Shown piece after piece: positions 17,151 through 26,795 of a DNA stretch of 64,000 bases. The stretch is from Lacunisphaera sp. Its GTDB lineage: Bacteria > Verrucomicrobiota > Verrucomicrobiia > Opitutales > Opitutaceae. The notes beneath the pieces were generated by a model. That model was not told the origin of the DNA. It did not search any database and saw only the letters and a program-made list of their open reading frames with translations. A program made the position numbers and the translations under genes. Location: positions 51,445-115,444 of the forward strand of contig JAQSCO010000055.1 in NCBI GenBank assembly GCA_029945445.1, in the 5' to 3' direction. Each line of letters starts with the position of its first letter. Position 1 is the first letter of the stretch.

Positions 17151-17284
17151 GGGGTTACAGCGAGGCGGGGAACGATGAGCTCGTAGGAAGGCACTTGAGG
17201 CGGCCACGACAACAGCAGAATTGCGTGTGCCACCTCGTCTCATTTCCCGTTGACCGGGGCGGAGGGCGCAGACTTCATACCGGC

Positions 17285-18658
17285 ATGGTGCCGAGCGTAT
17301 TGATCGTCGACGACGAGAAGCACACCCGCGAGGGACTGCAGCAGGCCCTGCAGGAGCATTACGACGTGTCGGTGGCGGCGAGTGCAGACGAGGCGTTCAA
17401 CCTGATGGATGCGCAGGAGTTCGAGGTGATCATCACCGACCTCCGCATGCCGGGTAAAAGCGGTCTCAAGGTCATCGACAAGGCTCTGGCGCTGCCGAAC
17501 AAGCCCGCGGTCATCATGATGACGGCCTACGGCAGCATCGACTCCGCGGTTGAGGCGATGAAGCGCGGCGCCGTGGATTTCCTGACCAAACCCGTCCAGA
17601 TCGAGCGCCTCGAGATCCTCATCCAGCGCGCGCTCAAGACCAAGACGCTCGAGGTCGAGGTGAAGCAACTGCACGAGCGCCTGGACGAGAAGTTCAACGT
17701 CGAGGGCATCGTCGGCCACTCGCCGAAGCTCGCCGCGGTGATCGAGCGCGTGAAGCTCGTGGCGCCGTCGAAGGCGACGATCCTCATCGAGGGCGAGACC
17801 GGCACCGGCAAGGAACTGATCGCGCAGGCCATCCACCAGGCGAGCCCGCGCGCGCGCCTGCCGTTCGTGGCGGTGCACTGCGCGGCGCTGCCGGCGGCAC
17901 TGCTCGAGAGCGAGCTCTTCGGCCACGAGCGCGGGTCGTTCACCGGCGCGACGGAAAAGCGCGAGGGACGCTTCGAGACGGCGGACGGCGGCACGGTCTT
18001 CCTCGACGAGATCGGCGAGATCGGCCCGGAGATTCAGGTGAAGCTCCTGCGCTTCATCGAGACGAAGAGCTTCGAGCGCATCGGCAGCAGTAAGACCATG
18101 ACCGTCGACGTGCGCCTCGTGGCCGCGACCAACCGCAACCTCGAGCAGCTGGTGAAGGAGGGGAAGTTCCGCGAGGACCTGTTCTTCCGGCTGAACGTCG
18201 TGCGCATCACCACGCCGCCGCTGCGCGAGCGCGCGGAGGACATTCCGGTGCTGCTGGAGCATTTCATCAAGGTCTACTCGAAGGAGAACGGCTACGAGGC
18301 GATCACGATTGAGCCCGGCGCGATGCGCTACCTGCAAACCTATCCCTGGCCCGGCAACATTCGCGAGCTGCGGAATTTCGCCGAGAACGCCGTCGTGCTG
18401 CGCCGCGGCGGCAAGGTGAGCGAGTTCGACCTCGAGCCGAAGTTCCGCGGCGAGGTGCCGCCGCCGCCGGTGATGGTCACCGGCACGCCGGTCAACCCGT
18501 ATTCCGTCGAGGACAACGAAAAGCGCCTGCTCAAGGAGGCGCTGATGAAGTCGCGCGGCAACCGCACGAAGGCGGCGCAGCTGCTCGGCATCAGCCGCCG
18601 CACGCTGCACCGCAAGATCGCGGAGTGGCCCGAGCTCGACGTGGTGGACCGCGGATGA
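17285..18658 (+). CDS. Sigma-54-dependent response regulator (NtrC family)
   Basis: Transcription activator of 457 residues. The receiver domain (about 1-120) has the phospho-acceptor Asp52 (VIITDLRMPG). The AAA+ domain carries Walker A GETGTGKE, the sigma-54 contact loop as GSFTGA (a known variant of GAFTGA), Walker B FLDEIGE and the arginine-finger region. A Fis-type helix-turn-helix closes the protein (RTKAAQLLGISRRTLHRKI). The ATG at 17285 starts right before VLIVDDE. It should be phosphorylated by the kinase at 14377 and drive sigma-54 promoters. Confidence 0.93.
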   Translation: MVPSVLIVDDEKHTREGLQQALQEHYDVSVAASADEAFNLMDAQEFEVIITDLRMPGKSGLKVIDKALALPNKPAVIMMTAYGSIDSAVEAMKRGAVDFLTKPVQIERLEILIQRALKTKTLEVEVKQLHERLDEKFNVEGIVGHSPKLAAVIERVKLVAPSKATILIEGETGTGKELIAQAIHQASPRARLPFVAVHCAALPAALLESELFGHERGSFTGATEKREGRFETADGGTVFLDEIGEIGPEIQVKLLRFIETKSFERIGSSKTMTVDVRLVAATNRNLEQLVKEGKFREDLFFRLNVVRITTPPLRERAEDIPVLLEHFIKVYSKENGYEAITIEPGAMRYLQTYPWPGNIRELRNFAENAVVLRRGGKVSEFDLEPKFRGEVPPPPVMVTGTPVNPYSVEDNEKRLLKEALMKSRGNRTKAAQLLGISRRTLHRKIAEWPELDVVDRG

Positions 18659-18702
18659 AAACCTCCGGTCATCCCGAGCGTAGCGAAGGATCCGGTATTT
18701 GT

Positions 18703-18767
18703 GGGCGGGGTGCCCTCACCCCGCAGCAAATGCGACTAATAACCCGCGGGGTGGGGGCACCCCGCCC
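18703..18767. repeat. Paired hairpin repeat (family B)
   Basis: GGGCGGGGTGCCCTCACCCCGC on the left and its near complement GCGGGGTGGGGGCACCCCGC on the right are each hairpins, and together they form a larger inverted pair. The same unit occurs inside dnaE (5935) and at 33920. A CATCCCGAGCGTAGCGAAGG repeat motif, of a kind common between bacterial genes, lies just upstream at 18670-18689. Confidence 0.75.
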
Positions 18768-18859
18768 AGAACAGCAGTTGCGATACGCCGCCTTTGGTCA
18801 GGCGGACGGAAACAATACGAATCAACGGGCCACTGACCGCATTGAGCTGCGGGATCAAT

Positions 18860-19738
18860 GTGACCCGGATCCGGCAAGGTAGCTATGTCGTCGGACTCCT
18901 GCTGGCCGTGGCCGGACCGGCCGCGGAAATCCGCGTCGTCGGCTCGGACCTGCTCGGCCCGGACTTCGCCCGCGCCGTCGCCCTGTTCTCCCAACAGAAC
19001 GACGTGGCGGTGAAACTGGATCTGCGCGGCACACGCCCCGGCGCGGAGGAGTTGTCGGCGAAGCGCGCCGACCTCGGGCTCTTCCTGCTGCCGGCCGGTG
19101 AGAATCCGCCGGCGGACGCGCTGACCAGCCGCGTCATCGCCTACCAGGTGGCCGCCGTCGTCGTGTCTGCGGCGTCGCCGCTGAAGCAGGTGACGATACC
19201 GCAACTGCGGGGGATTTTCAGCGGGTCGTCCGGCGAAGCCTTCACCCGCTGGGGCGAGCTGAATCTGATCGGTGCGTGGACCTCACGCCCGATCGCGTTG
19301 CGCGCGCTGGCGCCCTCGGCCGGGCTGGCCTTCCCGCTTTTTCAGCAGGTGATCCTGGCCGGGGCCGCAGCGCGGCCGGCGCTGGAATTCGCCGCGACGC
19401 CCGAGGCGGTCATCCAGCGCCTGCAGGCGACGGACAACAGCATTGGCGTCATCGGTCTGCCGGCGGGGGAGCTGCCCGGGTTGCGGGTGCTGTCTTTGGC
19501 CGCCAGCCCGTCGGACCCGGCGTTCGGTCCGACCCCCGAGCAGGTGCACCGCGGCAACTATCCGCTGCGCCTGCCGCTCCAGGTGACCTTCCGCCGCGAG
19601 GCGGCGGCGGAATTGCAGTTGTTGCTCAAATTCCTGCTGTCCGACGAGGCCGCCGCCGCCCTGGCCCCGGCGTTTTTCCTGCCCCTGCCGCCGGGCGCCC
19701 GCAACCAACTTGTATTTGAGCTGGAGGAGATGCGGTAA
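18860..19738 (+). CDS. PstS-like periplasmic substrate-binding protein
   Basis: Phosphate-type solute-binding protein of about 292 residues. After a short N-terminal hydrophobic export segment (YVVGLLLAVAGPAA) comes EIRVVGSDLL, the usual first strand, then the RGTRPGAEEL and ADLGLFLLPAG regions, and IPQLRGIFSGS as in PstS-like proteins. The C-terminal FLLSDEAAAALAPAFFLPLP is also typical. The start is uncertain: GTG at 18860 puts the export signal at the N-terminus, while TTG at 18794 would add 22 residues. No PstCAB permease is nearby, so it may be a sensor or an orphan binding protein. Confidence 0.72.
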   Translation: MTRIRQGSYVVGLLLAVAGPAAEIRVVGSDLLGPDFARAVALFSQQNDVAVKLDLRGTRPGAEELSAKRADLGLFLLPAGENPPADALTSRVIAYQVAAVVVSAASPLKQVTIPQLRGIFSGSSGEAFTRWGELNLIGAWTSRPIALRALAPSAGLAFPLFQQVILAGAAARPALEFAATPEAVIQRLQATDNSIGVIGLPAGELPGLRVLSLAASPSDPAFGPTPEQVHRGNYPLRLPLQVTFRREAAAELQLLLKFLLSDEAAAALAPAFFLPLPPGARNQLVFELEEMR

Positions 19739-19746
19739 AATCTCCC

Positions 19747-19834
19747 CACAGGAGGTAACAGAGAAAACTGAGGGAACGCAGAAAGATTATTCACGGTGGG
19801 CCTCGGTTCCCTCTGTTTCCTCCTGTGAAATTGG
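19747..19834. repeat. Inverted repeat of the CACAGGAG family
   Basis: CACAGGAGGTAACAGAG ... TGAGGGAACG pairs imperfectly with the right arm, CGGTTCCCTCTGTTTCC followed by TCCTGTG. It lies upstream of valS. A clear relative lies between lpdA and sucB at 54334-54399. Confidence 0.7.
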
Positions 19835-19882
19835 TTGGCAGACCAGCGTGGGGGCCTTTCACTGTCCGGCTCCAACTGACCC

Positions 19883-22603
19883 ATGGCCCCGATCACCAAG
19901 AGCTACGAACCGCGCGAAGTCGAAAAGAAGTGGTATGCCGCCTGGCAGGCCGCCGGCTGCTTCGCGGGCAAGGCCAATCCCCTGAAGGCGCCCTACACGA
20001 TCATGATCCCGCCGCCCAACGTCACGGGCGTGTTGACCATGGGCCATGTGCTCAACTGCACCATCCAGGACATCCTCGTCCGCCGCGCACGGCTCGAGGG
20101 CCGCGAGGCGCTGTGGCTGCCCGGCACCGACCACGCCGGCATCGCGACGCAGGCCGTGGTCGAGCGCGAGCTCCGCAAGGAAAAGAAGACCCGCCACACG
20201 CTCGGCCGCGAAAAATTCCTCGAGAAGGTCTGGGCCTGGCGCGAGGAGAAGGGCGGCATCATCCTCCAGCAGCTGCAGGCGCTCGGCGCCTCGGCCGACT
20301 GGAACCGCACGCAGTTCACGATGGACCCGCACTACTCGCAGGCGGTGCTCGGGGTGTTCGTCGACCTTTTTCGGAAAAACCACATCTACCGCGGCAAGCG
20401 CATGGTCAACTGGTGCCCCGCCAGCCTCACGGCGCTGTCCGACGAGGAAGTGATCATGAAGCCGGTGAAGGGCTTCATGTATCAGGTGCGCTACGAGCTG
20501 GTGGACAAACCCGGCAAGTTCATTGAGGTGAAGACCACGCGGCCCGAGACGATCCCGGGCGACGTGGCGATCGCCGTGCATCCCGACGACCCGCGCTACG
20601 CGAAGCTGGTCGGCAAGAAAGTCTGGCGCCCACTCAACCGCGGGCAGATTCCCATCATCGCCGACGCGGCGGTGGACCAGGAGTTCGGCTCCGGCGCGCT
20701 CAAGATCACGCCGGCGCACGACAAGGTGGATTTCGAGATCGGCTCGCGGCACAAGCTGCCGCCGGTCGACGTGCTCAATCCCGACGGCACGCTCAACGAG
20801 CTCGCCGGCCCGGGGCTCGCGGGCCTCGACCGCTTTGCCGGCCGCAAGAAGGCCGCCGAGCTGCTCATGGCAGCCGGCGCGCTGGTGAAGGAGGAGCCCT
20901 ACGAGAACAACGTCGGCTACTCCGAGCGCGCCGACGTGCCGATCGAGCCGCGCCTGACGTGGCAGTGGTGGCTGCGTTACCCGAAGGTCGAGGAGGCGAA
21001 GACCGCGGTGCGCGACGGCCACATCAAGTTCCATCCCGACCGCTGGTCGAAGGTCTACCTGCACTGGCTCGACAACATCCAGGACTGGTGCATCAGCCGC
21101 CAGCTCTGGTGGGGCCACCGCATTCCCGTGTGGTATGCGAAGGGCCTCGACAAGGAGAAGCTCACCGAGGCCGACCTGCAGGATCCGCAGAAGGTGCACG
21201 TCTCGCTCGAGGGCCCGGCCGACAAGGAACACTGGGTGCAGGAGGACGATGTGCTCGACACGTGGGCGTCGTCCTGGCTCTGGCCGTTCGCGACGCTCGG
21301 CTGGCCGGACAAGGCGGCGATGCAGCAGAGCGGCTTCAATTATTTCTACCCGACCACGACGCTCGTGACGGGCCCGGACATCATCTTCTTCTGGGTCGCC
21401 CGCATGATCATGGCCGGCCTCGAGTTCGTCCGCCCCGGCGAGCCGCTCGAGCGGCGCATCCCGTTCAAGCACGTCTATTTTACCGGCATCATCCGCGACC
21501 AGCAGGGCCGCAAGATGTCCAAGTCGCTCGGCAACTCGCCCGACCCGCTCGACCTCATCGCGACCTACGGCGCGGACGGCCTGCGCTTCGGCATCATCTC
21601 GATCGCGCCGCAGGGCCAGGACATCCGGTTCCAGGAAGACCGCATCGAGGGCGGCAAGAATTTCTGCAACAAGCTCTGGAACGCCGCCCGGTTCCGCCAG
21701 ATGAGCGGCGACATGGCCGACAACTCCACGCTCGGGGCCATCCTCATGCGGCTGGAGCCGGCGAAGTTCGACGGCGACGACCACGCCATCCTCGACCGGC
21801 TGCTCGCCACCACGCGCGAGGTCGACCACAGCTTCTCCAACTTCGAGTTCAGCGCGGCGGTGCAGGCGATCTACGGGTTTTTCTGGAATGATTTCTGCGA
21901 CTGGTATGTCGAGGTCTCGAAGTCCAAGCTGCAGGATCCCGCGACCAAGGCGAACTGCCTCGCCATCCAGGACCTCGTGCTGCGCCAGACACTGCTGCTG
22001 CTGCACCCCTTCACGCCCTTCATCACCGAGGAACTCTGGCACCTGCTCGGCTACGGTGCCGAGGGCACGTTCCTGATGCGCGACCCGCACCTCGACAATC
22101 CCTCGCAGCTCGCCGGCCGCGGCCTGCGGCTCAACGCCGCGGCGGCGGCGGTCATCGGCCAGCTCAAAGCCGTGGTTTCCCAGGTGCGTGCCTTCAAGGC
22201 CGAGCAGGGCGAGGCCGCGAGCCGGGACTCCGAGTTCGTGGTCGAGGCCAGCGCCGCGCACTGGAAGGTGCTCGAGGACAACATGGCCAAGCTGAAGCGC
22301 CTGACCGGCGCCGGCGCCATCACGCGCGGCGCGATGTCGCCCAACGCGCCGGCCATCGTGACGGCGTTCGGTTCGTGGAATCTCATCCGGCAGCTCAAGG
22401 GCGATCCCGCGGCCGAGAGGGTCCGCCTCAAGAAGGAACTTGAGACGATCGCCAAGCACATCACCGGCACGCAGGCGCGTTTGTCGAACGATGCGTTCGT
22501 CAGCAAGGCCCCGCCCGCGGTGCTCGAGGGCGCGCGGAAGCAGCTGGCCGACCAGCAGGCCAAGCAGGCCGAGCTGAAGCGCCTGCTGGCCAGCCTGGGC
22601 TGA
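19883..22603 (+). CDS. valS: Valyl-tRNA synthetase
   Basis: Charges tRNA-Val with valine in the cytoplasm; 906 residues, a standard bacterial length. The HIGH-class signature appears as PPNVTGVLTMGH (about 37-48), the KMSKS loop as GRKMSKSLGNS (about 536-546), and the editing domain lies between. The C-terminal coiled-coil arm is present (LKKELETIAKH ... ARKQLADQQAKQAELKRLL). The ATG at 19883 starts at the family-typical ITKSYEPREVEKKWY. A long reading frame on the opposite strand is a GC-composition artefact. Confidence 0.97.
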   Translation: MAPITKSYEPREVEKKWYAAWQAAGCFAGKANPLKAPYTIMIPPPNVTGVLTMGHVLNCTIQDILVRRARLEGREALWLPGTDHAGIATQAVVERELRKEKKTRHTLGREKFLEKVWAWREEKGGIILQQLQALGASADWNRTQFTMDPHYSQAVLGVFVDLFRKNHIYRGKRMVNWCPASLTALSDEEVIMKPVKGFMYQVRYELVDKPGKFIEVKTTRPETIPGDVAIAVHPDDPRYAKLVGKKVWRPLNRGQIPIIADAAVDQEFGSGALKITPAHDKVDFEIGSRHKLPPVDVLNPDGTLNELAGPGLAGLDRFAGRKKAAELLMAAGALVKEEPYENNVGYSERADVPIEPRLTWQWWLRYPKVEEAKTAVRDGHIKFHPDRWSKVYLHWLDNIQDWCISRQLWWGHRIPVWYAKGLDKEKLTEADLQDPQKVHVSLEGPADKEHWVQEDDVLDTWASSWLWPFATLGWPDKAAMQQSGFNYFYPTTTLVTGPDIIFFWVARMIMAGLEFVRPGEPLERRIPFKHVYFTGIIRDQQGRKMSKSLGNSPDPLDLIATYGADGLRFGIISIAPQGQDIRFQEDRIEGGKNFCNKLWNAARFRQMSGDMADNSTLGAILMRLEPAKFDGDDHAILDRLLATTREVDHSFSNFEFSAAVQAIYGFFWNDFCDWYVEVSKSKLQDPATKANCLAIQDLVLRQTLLLLHPFTPFITEELWHLLGYGAEGTFLMRDPHLDNPSQLAGRGLRLNAAAAAVIGQLKAVVSQVRAFKAEQGEAASRDSEFVVEASAAHWKVLEDNMAKLKRLTGAGAITRGAMSPNAPAIVTAFGSWNLIRQLKGDPAAERVRLKKELETIAKHITGTQARLSNDAFVSKAPPAVLEGARKQLADQQAKQAELKRLLASLG

Positions 22604-22613
22604 GTTCATCTTT

Positions 22614-23072
22614 ATGCGTACCTTTGCCGGCCTCACGCTCGTCCTGCTGCTCGGCGGCTGCGTCAGCTCGCCCGCGCCCGAGGTCGTCCGCTATCCGTCG
22701 GCGCCGCTCAACGGCCAGGCCCTGCCGTTCTCGGAGGCGGTGCGGGTGGGGGACCTGCTTTTCGCCGCCGGCCAGATCGGGAACCAGCCCGGTACGCGCA
22801 ACCTTGCTCCCGGCGGCATCGCCGGCGAGGCGCGCCAGACGCTGGAGAACATGCAGGCCGTCCTCGAGCGCCACGGTTCGTCGCTGGATCACGTCGTCAA
22901 GGTCACGGTCTTTCTCGCGGACATCAAAGACTGGCCCGCGTTCAACGAGGTCTATGTGCAGTATTTCAAGGGGCCGCTGCCCGCCCGCAGCGCGCTCGGG
23001 GCCAACGGGCTCGCGCTCGGCGCCAAGGTCGAGGTGGAGTGCATCGCCGTGGTGCCGCCGCCCGCGAAATAG
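22614..23072 (+). CDS. RidA-family protein with lipoprotein signal
   Basis: A YjgF/RidA/UK114 fold of about 120 residues preceded by a lipoprotein signal peptide with lipobox LLLGGC, so the mature protein should be anchored to a membrane outside the cytoplasm. RidA proteins normally work in the cytoplasm, hydrolysing reactive enamine/imine intermediates. Family residues are present: GDLLFAAGQIG, ARQTLENMQAVLE, VTVFLADIKDWPAFNEVY and the substrate-binding arginine in PARSALG, with the conserved C-terminal VEVECIAV. It starts 10 bp after valS and may be cotranscribed with it. Confidence 0.85.
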   Translation: MRTFAGLTLVLLLGGCVSSPAPEVVRYPSAPLNGQALPFSEAVRVGDLLFAAGQIGNQPGTRNLAPGGIAGEARQTLENMQAVLERHGSSLDHVVKVTVFLADIKDWPAFNEVYVQYFKGPLPARSALGANGLALGAKVEVECIAVVPPPAK

Positions 23073-23126
23073 CGGCGCGGCTTATTGGGGCTTTGCGTCT
23101 GGCGCCGACTTGTTAGATTACAGGGT

Positions 23127-24191
23127 ATGAAGCGACTCATTCTGTGGCTGGGCTTGGCGGCGGCTGCCGCCGGGCTGGCCGCCGACTACCCGGCGGCCGT
23201 CGAGGGCGATTTCGTGCTCAAGGACTTCATGTTCCGCAGTGGCGAGACGCTGCCGGAGCTGCGCATCCATTACCGCACAATCGGCACCCCGCGACGCGAT
23301 GCGGCGGGCGTCGTGCGCAACGCCGTTCTTATCACCCATGGCACCACCGGCAGCAGCGCGCAGTTCCTGGCGCCGACCTTTGCCCCCGAGCTGTTCGGCG
23401 CGGGCCAGCCGCTCGATGCGGCGAAGTATTTCATCGTGCTGCCCGACAGTATCGGCCACGGCAAATCCAGCAAGCCGAGCGACGGGCGGCACGCGAAGTT
23501 TCCGAATTATGGCTACCGTGACATGGTGGAAGCGCAATACCGGCTGCTGACGGAGGGCCTCGGCGTGAACCATGCGCGCCTCGTCATGGGCACCTCGATG
23601 GGCGGCATGCACACCTGGCTCTGGGGCGAGACCTACCCGGACTTCATGGACGCCTTGATGCCGCTGGCCTCGTTGCCGACGCAGATCTCGGGCCGCAACC
23701 GTGCTTGGCGGCGCCTGGCCATCGATGCCATCCGCCATGACCCCGAGTGGGTCGGCGGCGAATATATGTCCCAACCCCAGTCGCTCCGCACCGGCGCCGA
23801 GATGCTCTACCTGATGAGCAGCAATCCGGTCCTGCGGCAGGCCGAGGCACCGACGCTCGCGAAGACCGACGCCGCGCTCGACACGTTTGTCACGAGTTAC
23901 TTCAAAACCGGCGATGCGAACGACTACCTGTATGCGCTCGAGGCCTCAGCGGATTACAACCCGAACCCCGGCCTGGAGAAAATCAAGGCGCCCCTGCTGG
24001 CCGTCAACTCGGCCGACGACCTGATCAACCCGCCGGAGCTCGGCATCCTCGAGCGCGAGATCAAACGCGTGACCCGCGGCCGCGCGGTGATCATCCCGCT
24101 CAGTGACAAGACCCGCGGCCACGGCAGCCACACGGTCGCGGCGTTGTGGAAAGGCGAACTGGTGCGCTTTCTAGCCGAGACGGAGCGCTAA
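23127..24191 (+). CDS. Exported alpha/beta hydrolase of the MetX (homoserine acetyltransferase) fold
   Basis: Alpha/beta hydrolase of 354 residues with an N-terminal signal peptide (LILWLGLAAAAAGLAA). The body follows the homoserine O-acetyltransferase pattern: LRIHYRTIGTP, ITHGTTGSS for the oxyanion loop, the nucleophile Ser in MGTSMGGMH, Asp in NSADDL and His in GHGSH. Because it is exported, a role in methionine synthesis is unlikely; related exported proteins are annotated only as hydrolases. The ATG at 23127 starts the signal peptide and an earlier frame start was rejected. Confidence 0.82.
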   Translation: MKRLILWLGLAAAAAGLAADYPAAVEGDFVLKDFMFRSGETLPELRIHYRTIGTPRRDAAGVVRNAVLITHGTTGSSAQFLAPTFAPELFGAGQPLDAAKYFIVLPDSIGHGKSSKPSDGRHAKFPNYGYRDMVEAQYRLLTEGLGVNHARLVMGTSMGGMHTWLWGETYPDFMDALMPLASLPTQISGRNRAWRRLAIDAIRHDPEWVGGEYMSQPQSLRTGAEMLYLMSSNPVLRQAEAPTLAKTDAALDTFVTSYFKTGDANDYLYALEASADYNPNPGLEKIKAPLLAVNSADDLINPPELGILEREIKRVTRGRAVIIPLSDKTRGHGSHTVAALWKGELVRFLAETER

Positions 24192-24239
24192 GCGCCGGGC
24201 TTGCCTGCCGCCCGAAGTTTTATCTAGCTCATTTCCTCC

Positions 24240-25274
24240 ATGAAAAAAGCCCTGATCACCGGCATCACCGGACAGGATGGTTCCTACCTTGCCGAGCTGC
24301 TGCTCGACAAGGGCTACGAGGTGCACGGCATCATCCGCCGCGCGTCGACGTTCAACACGAGCCGCATCGACCACCTCAACTTCAACCGCCACGCCAACGG
24401 CGCCAAGCTGACACTGCACTACGGCGACCTCGCCGACGCCGTGCAGATGGTGAAGCTGCTCTACGAGCTCCAGCCCGACGAGATCTACAACCTCGCCGCC
24501 CAGTCGCACGTGCGCGTGTCGTTCGACATCCCGGAATACACCGGCGACATCGACGGGCAGGGCGCGTTGCGCATCCTCGAGGCCATCCGGGAGGCGGGGC
24601 TGGTGAAGAAGACGCGTTTCTATCAGGCCTCCTCGTCCGAGATGTTCGGCAAGGTGCAGGAGGTGCCGCAGACCGAGACCACGCCGTTCTGGCCGCGCTC
24701 GCCCTACGGCTGCGCCAAGGTCTACGCCTACTGGCTGACCGTGAATTTCCGCGAGAGCTACAACCTCCACGCGAGCAACGGCATTTTGTTCAACCATGAG
24801 AGCCCGCGCCGCGGCGAGACGTTCCTGACCCGCAAGGTCACCCGCGCCGCCACGCGCATCAAGCTCGGCCTGCAGGACTCGCTCTACCTCGGCAACCTCG
24901 AGGCCAAGCGCGACTGGGGCTACGCCAAGGAATACGTCGAGATGATGTGGCTCATGCTCCAGCAGGACAAGCCCGACGACTACGTGGTCGCGACCAACGA
25001 GACGCACAGCGTGCAGGAGTTCTGCGAGGTCGCCTTCGGTCTGCTCGGTCTCGACTGGAAGAAATACGTCAAGCACGACACCCGCTACGAGCGCCCGGCC
25101 GAGGTCGAGCTGCTCATCGGCAACCCGGCCAAGGCCAAGCGGCAGCTCGGCTGGCAGCCCAAGGTGCTCTTCAAGGACTTGGTGAAGATCATGGTCGAGG
25201 CCGACCTCGAGCTCGCCAAGCGCGAGGCGCAGATCGCCGCGCTGCCCGCGCCCACGAAGTCGCCTTTCGCATGA
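24240..25274 (+). CDS. gmd: GDP-mannose 4,6-dehydratase
   Basis: First step of GDP-L-fucose synthesis: converts GDP-mannose to GDP-4-keto-6-deoxymannose using bound NADP. The 344-residue SDR-type enzyme has the nucleotide motif [12 protein letters not shown] (7-18), the family strand [16 protein letters not shown], and the catalytic Tyr/Lys in [12 protein letters not shown], with [12 protein letters not shown] downstream. It overlaps fcl as ATGA, so the two are translationally coupled. The product probably feeds lipopolysaccharide or exopolysaccharide. Confidence 0.96.
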   Translation: MKKALITGITGQDGSYLAELLLDKGYEVHGIIRRASTFNTSRIDHLNFNRHANGAKLTLHYGDLADAVQMVKLLYELQPDEIYNLAAQSHVRVSFDIPEYTGDIDGQGALRILEAIREAGLVKKTRFYQASSSEMFGKVQEVPQTETTPFWPRSPYGCAKVYAYWLTVNFRESYNLHASNGILFNHESPRRGETFLTRKVTRAATRIKLGLQDSLYLGNLEAKRDWGYAKEYVEMMWLMLQQDKPDDYVVATNETHSVQEFCEVAFGLLGLDWKKYVKHDTRYERPAEVELLIGNPAKAKRQLGWQPKVLFKDLVKIMVEADLELAKREAQIAALPAPTKSPFA

Positions 25275-26206
25275 AACTGTTCATCGCGGGCCACAACGGG
25301 ATGGTCGGCGGCGCGCTGGTCCGCCGGTTCCAGCGCGAGCCGGGCGTGACCCTGCTGCTGCGGACCCGCAGGGAGCTAGACCTCACGAATCAGGCGGCCG
25401 TCGCCGCGTTCTACGCCGCGGAGAAGCCGGACGGCGCGATCATCGCCGCCGCGAAGGTCGGCGGCATTCTCGCCAACAACACCTATCCCGCCGAGTTCCT
25501 GTTCGAGAACCTCGCCATCGCGTCGAACACCATCCACGGCGCCTACGCCGCCGGCGTGCCGCGCCTGCTGTTCCTCGGCAGCTCGTGCATCTACCCGAAG
25601 CTCGCCCCGCAGCCGATGCCCGAGAGCAGCCTGCTCACCGGCCCGCTCGAGCCGACCAACGAGGCCTACGCCATCGCCAAGATCGCCGGGCTGAAGCTCT
25701 GCGAGTATTACCGCAAGCAGCACGGCGTGGTCTACCACTCGGCGATGCCGACGAATCTCTACGGGCCCGGCGACTACTATAACCTGGAAAGGTCGCACGT
25801 GATGCCGGCGCTGCTCCGCAAGTTCCATGAGGCGAAAGCCGCCAGCCGGCCCGAGGTCGGCGCCTGGGGCACCGGTTCCCCGAAGCGCGAGTTCCTCCAC
25901 GTCGATGAACTTGCGGACGCCTGCGCGTTCCTGCTCAAAATGGACAACCCGCCCGACCTCGTCAACGTTGGCACCGGCACGGACGTCACCATCAGGGAGC
26001 TCACCGAGATCGTGGCGCAGGTGGTAGGCTTCAAGGGCCGGATCGTGTGGGACGCGACCAAGCCTGACGGCACGCCGCGCAAGCTCATGGATGTTTCCCG
26101 GCTCACCGCGCTCGGCTGGCAGGCCCGCATCGGGCTGCGCGCGGGGGTGGAGGCGACTTACGCCAGCTTCCTGGCCGAGCAAGCCGCCGGCACGCTGCGG
26201 GGTTGA
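25271..26206 (+). CDS. fcl: GDP-L-fucose synthase
   Basis: Second step of GDP-L-fucose synthesis (3,5-epimerase and 4-reductase, NADPH-dependent); 311 residues. The nucleotide loop [13 protein letters not shown] is at 6-18, the strand [18 protein letters not shown] follows, and the catalytic Tyr/Lys are in [34 protein letters not shown] is the substrate loop found across the family. The ATG at 25271 overlaps the gmd stop codon. Confidence 0.96.
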   Translation: MKLFIAGHNGMVGGALVRRFQREPGVTLLLRTRRELDLTNQAAVAAFYAAEKPDGAIIAAAKVGGILANNTYPAEFLFENLAIASNTIHGAYAAGVPRLLFLGSSCIYPKLAPQPMPESSLLTGPLEPTNEAYAIAKIAGLKLCEYYRKQHGVVYHSAMPTNLYGPGDYYNLERSHVMPALLRKFHEAKAASRPEVGAWGTGSPKREFLHVDELADACAFLLKMDNPPDLVNVGTGTDVTIRELTEIVAQVVGFKGRIVWDATKPDGTPRKLMDVSRLTALGWQARIGLRAGVEATYASFLAEQAAGTLRG

Positions 26207-26237
26207 GCGCCGTGGCCATGGAGGCTCGCACGGGGCG

Positions 26238-26267
26238 TTGACGTCGGCCGGTAAGTCTGACTAGTCT
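26238..26267 (+). promoter_or_regulatory. Possible promoter upstream of the DUF4870-like gene
   Basis: TTGACG and TAGTCT are separated by 18 bp, ending 37 bp before the ATG at 26305. Both hexamers are fair matches to a vegetative promoter. Confidence 0.4.
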
Positions 26268-26304
26268 GGCAGCCCAGGTCAGTCACACACAAACCCCACC
26301 AGCT

Positions 26305-26676
26305 ATGACCACTACTCCCGAGACCCCGCCTCCCGCGACCGAGGATCGCACCATCGCCATCCTCGCCTACATCACGATCATCGGATTCATCATCGCGATT
26401 GTCATGCATAGCAGCAAAAAGACCGCGCTCGGCACCTACCATCTCCGCCAGACCCTGGGGCTGCTCATCACGGCCGTGGTGGTGTGGTTTGCCTGTATGA
26501 TCATCGCGTTCATCCCCGTGGTCAACCTGGTCATGGTGCTCGTGGGGCCGGTGGTTGCCATCGGCTTGTTCGTGCTCTGGATCATGGGGCTGATCGCCGC
26601 GGTGAACGGCCAGCAGAAACCCATGCCGGTCGTGGGCGCGCATTACCAGAAATGGTTCGCGGGCGCCTTTGCCTGA
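26305..26676 (+). CDS. DUF4870-like small membrane protein
   Basis: A 123-residue inner-membrane protein with a short polar proline/threonine-rich N-terminus and about three hydrophobic helices (ILAYITIIGFIIAIVMH, LGLLITAVVVWFACMIIAF, VLVGPVVAIGLFVLWIMG). The pattern 'TYHLRQTLGLLI' between helices is typical of the DUF4870/Tic20-like group. The function is unknown. It is a single-gene unit with its own likely promoter and a strong terminator. Confidence 0.78.
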   Translation: MTTTPETPPPATEDRTIAILAYITIIGFIIAIVMHSSKKTALGTYHLRQTLGLLITAVVVWFACMIIAFIPVVNLVMVLVGPVVAIGLFVLWIMGLIAAVNGQQKPMPVVGAHYQKWFAGAFA

Positions 26677-26698
26677 GGCGGATCGTCCTTTTTTGCCA

Positions 26699-26726
26699 GC
26701 CGTCCGGACGCCCGGGCGGCTTTTTT
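26699..26726 (+). terminator. Rho-independent terminator
   Basis: GCCGTCCGG and CCGGGCGGC form a 9-bp stem with one G-T pair and a 4-nt loop, followed by TTTTTT, 22 bp after the DUF4870-like stop codon. Confidence 0.88.
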
Positions 26727-26795
26727 GCGTCCCCGCGGGGCGGCCCGGACTTTCCGCTTGCGGAGGCGGCGGCGGTGCCAAGGGTGGGGGCTTCC

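Noticed and set aside
19859..22636. Open frame of 925 codons opposite valS
   Set aside because: It is the antisense shadow of valS, kept open by high GC. Its translation is low in family features and rich in Arg/Ala/Glu/His-type composition.
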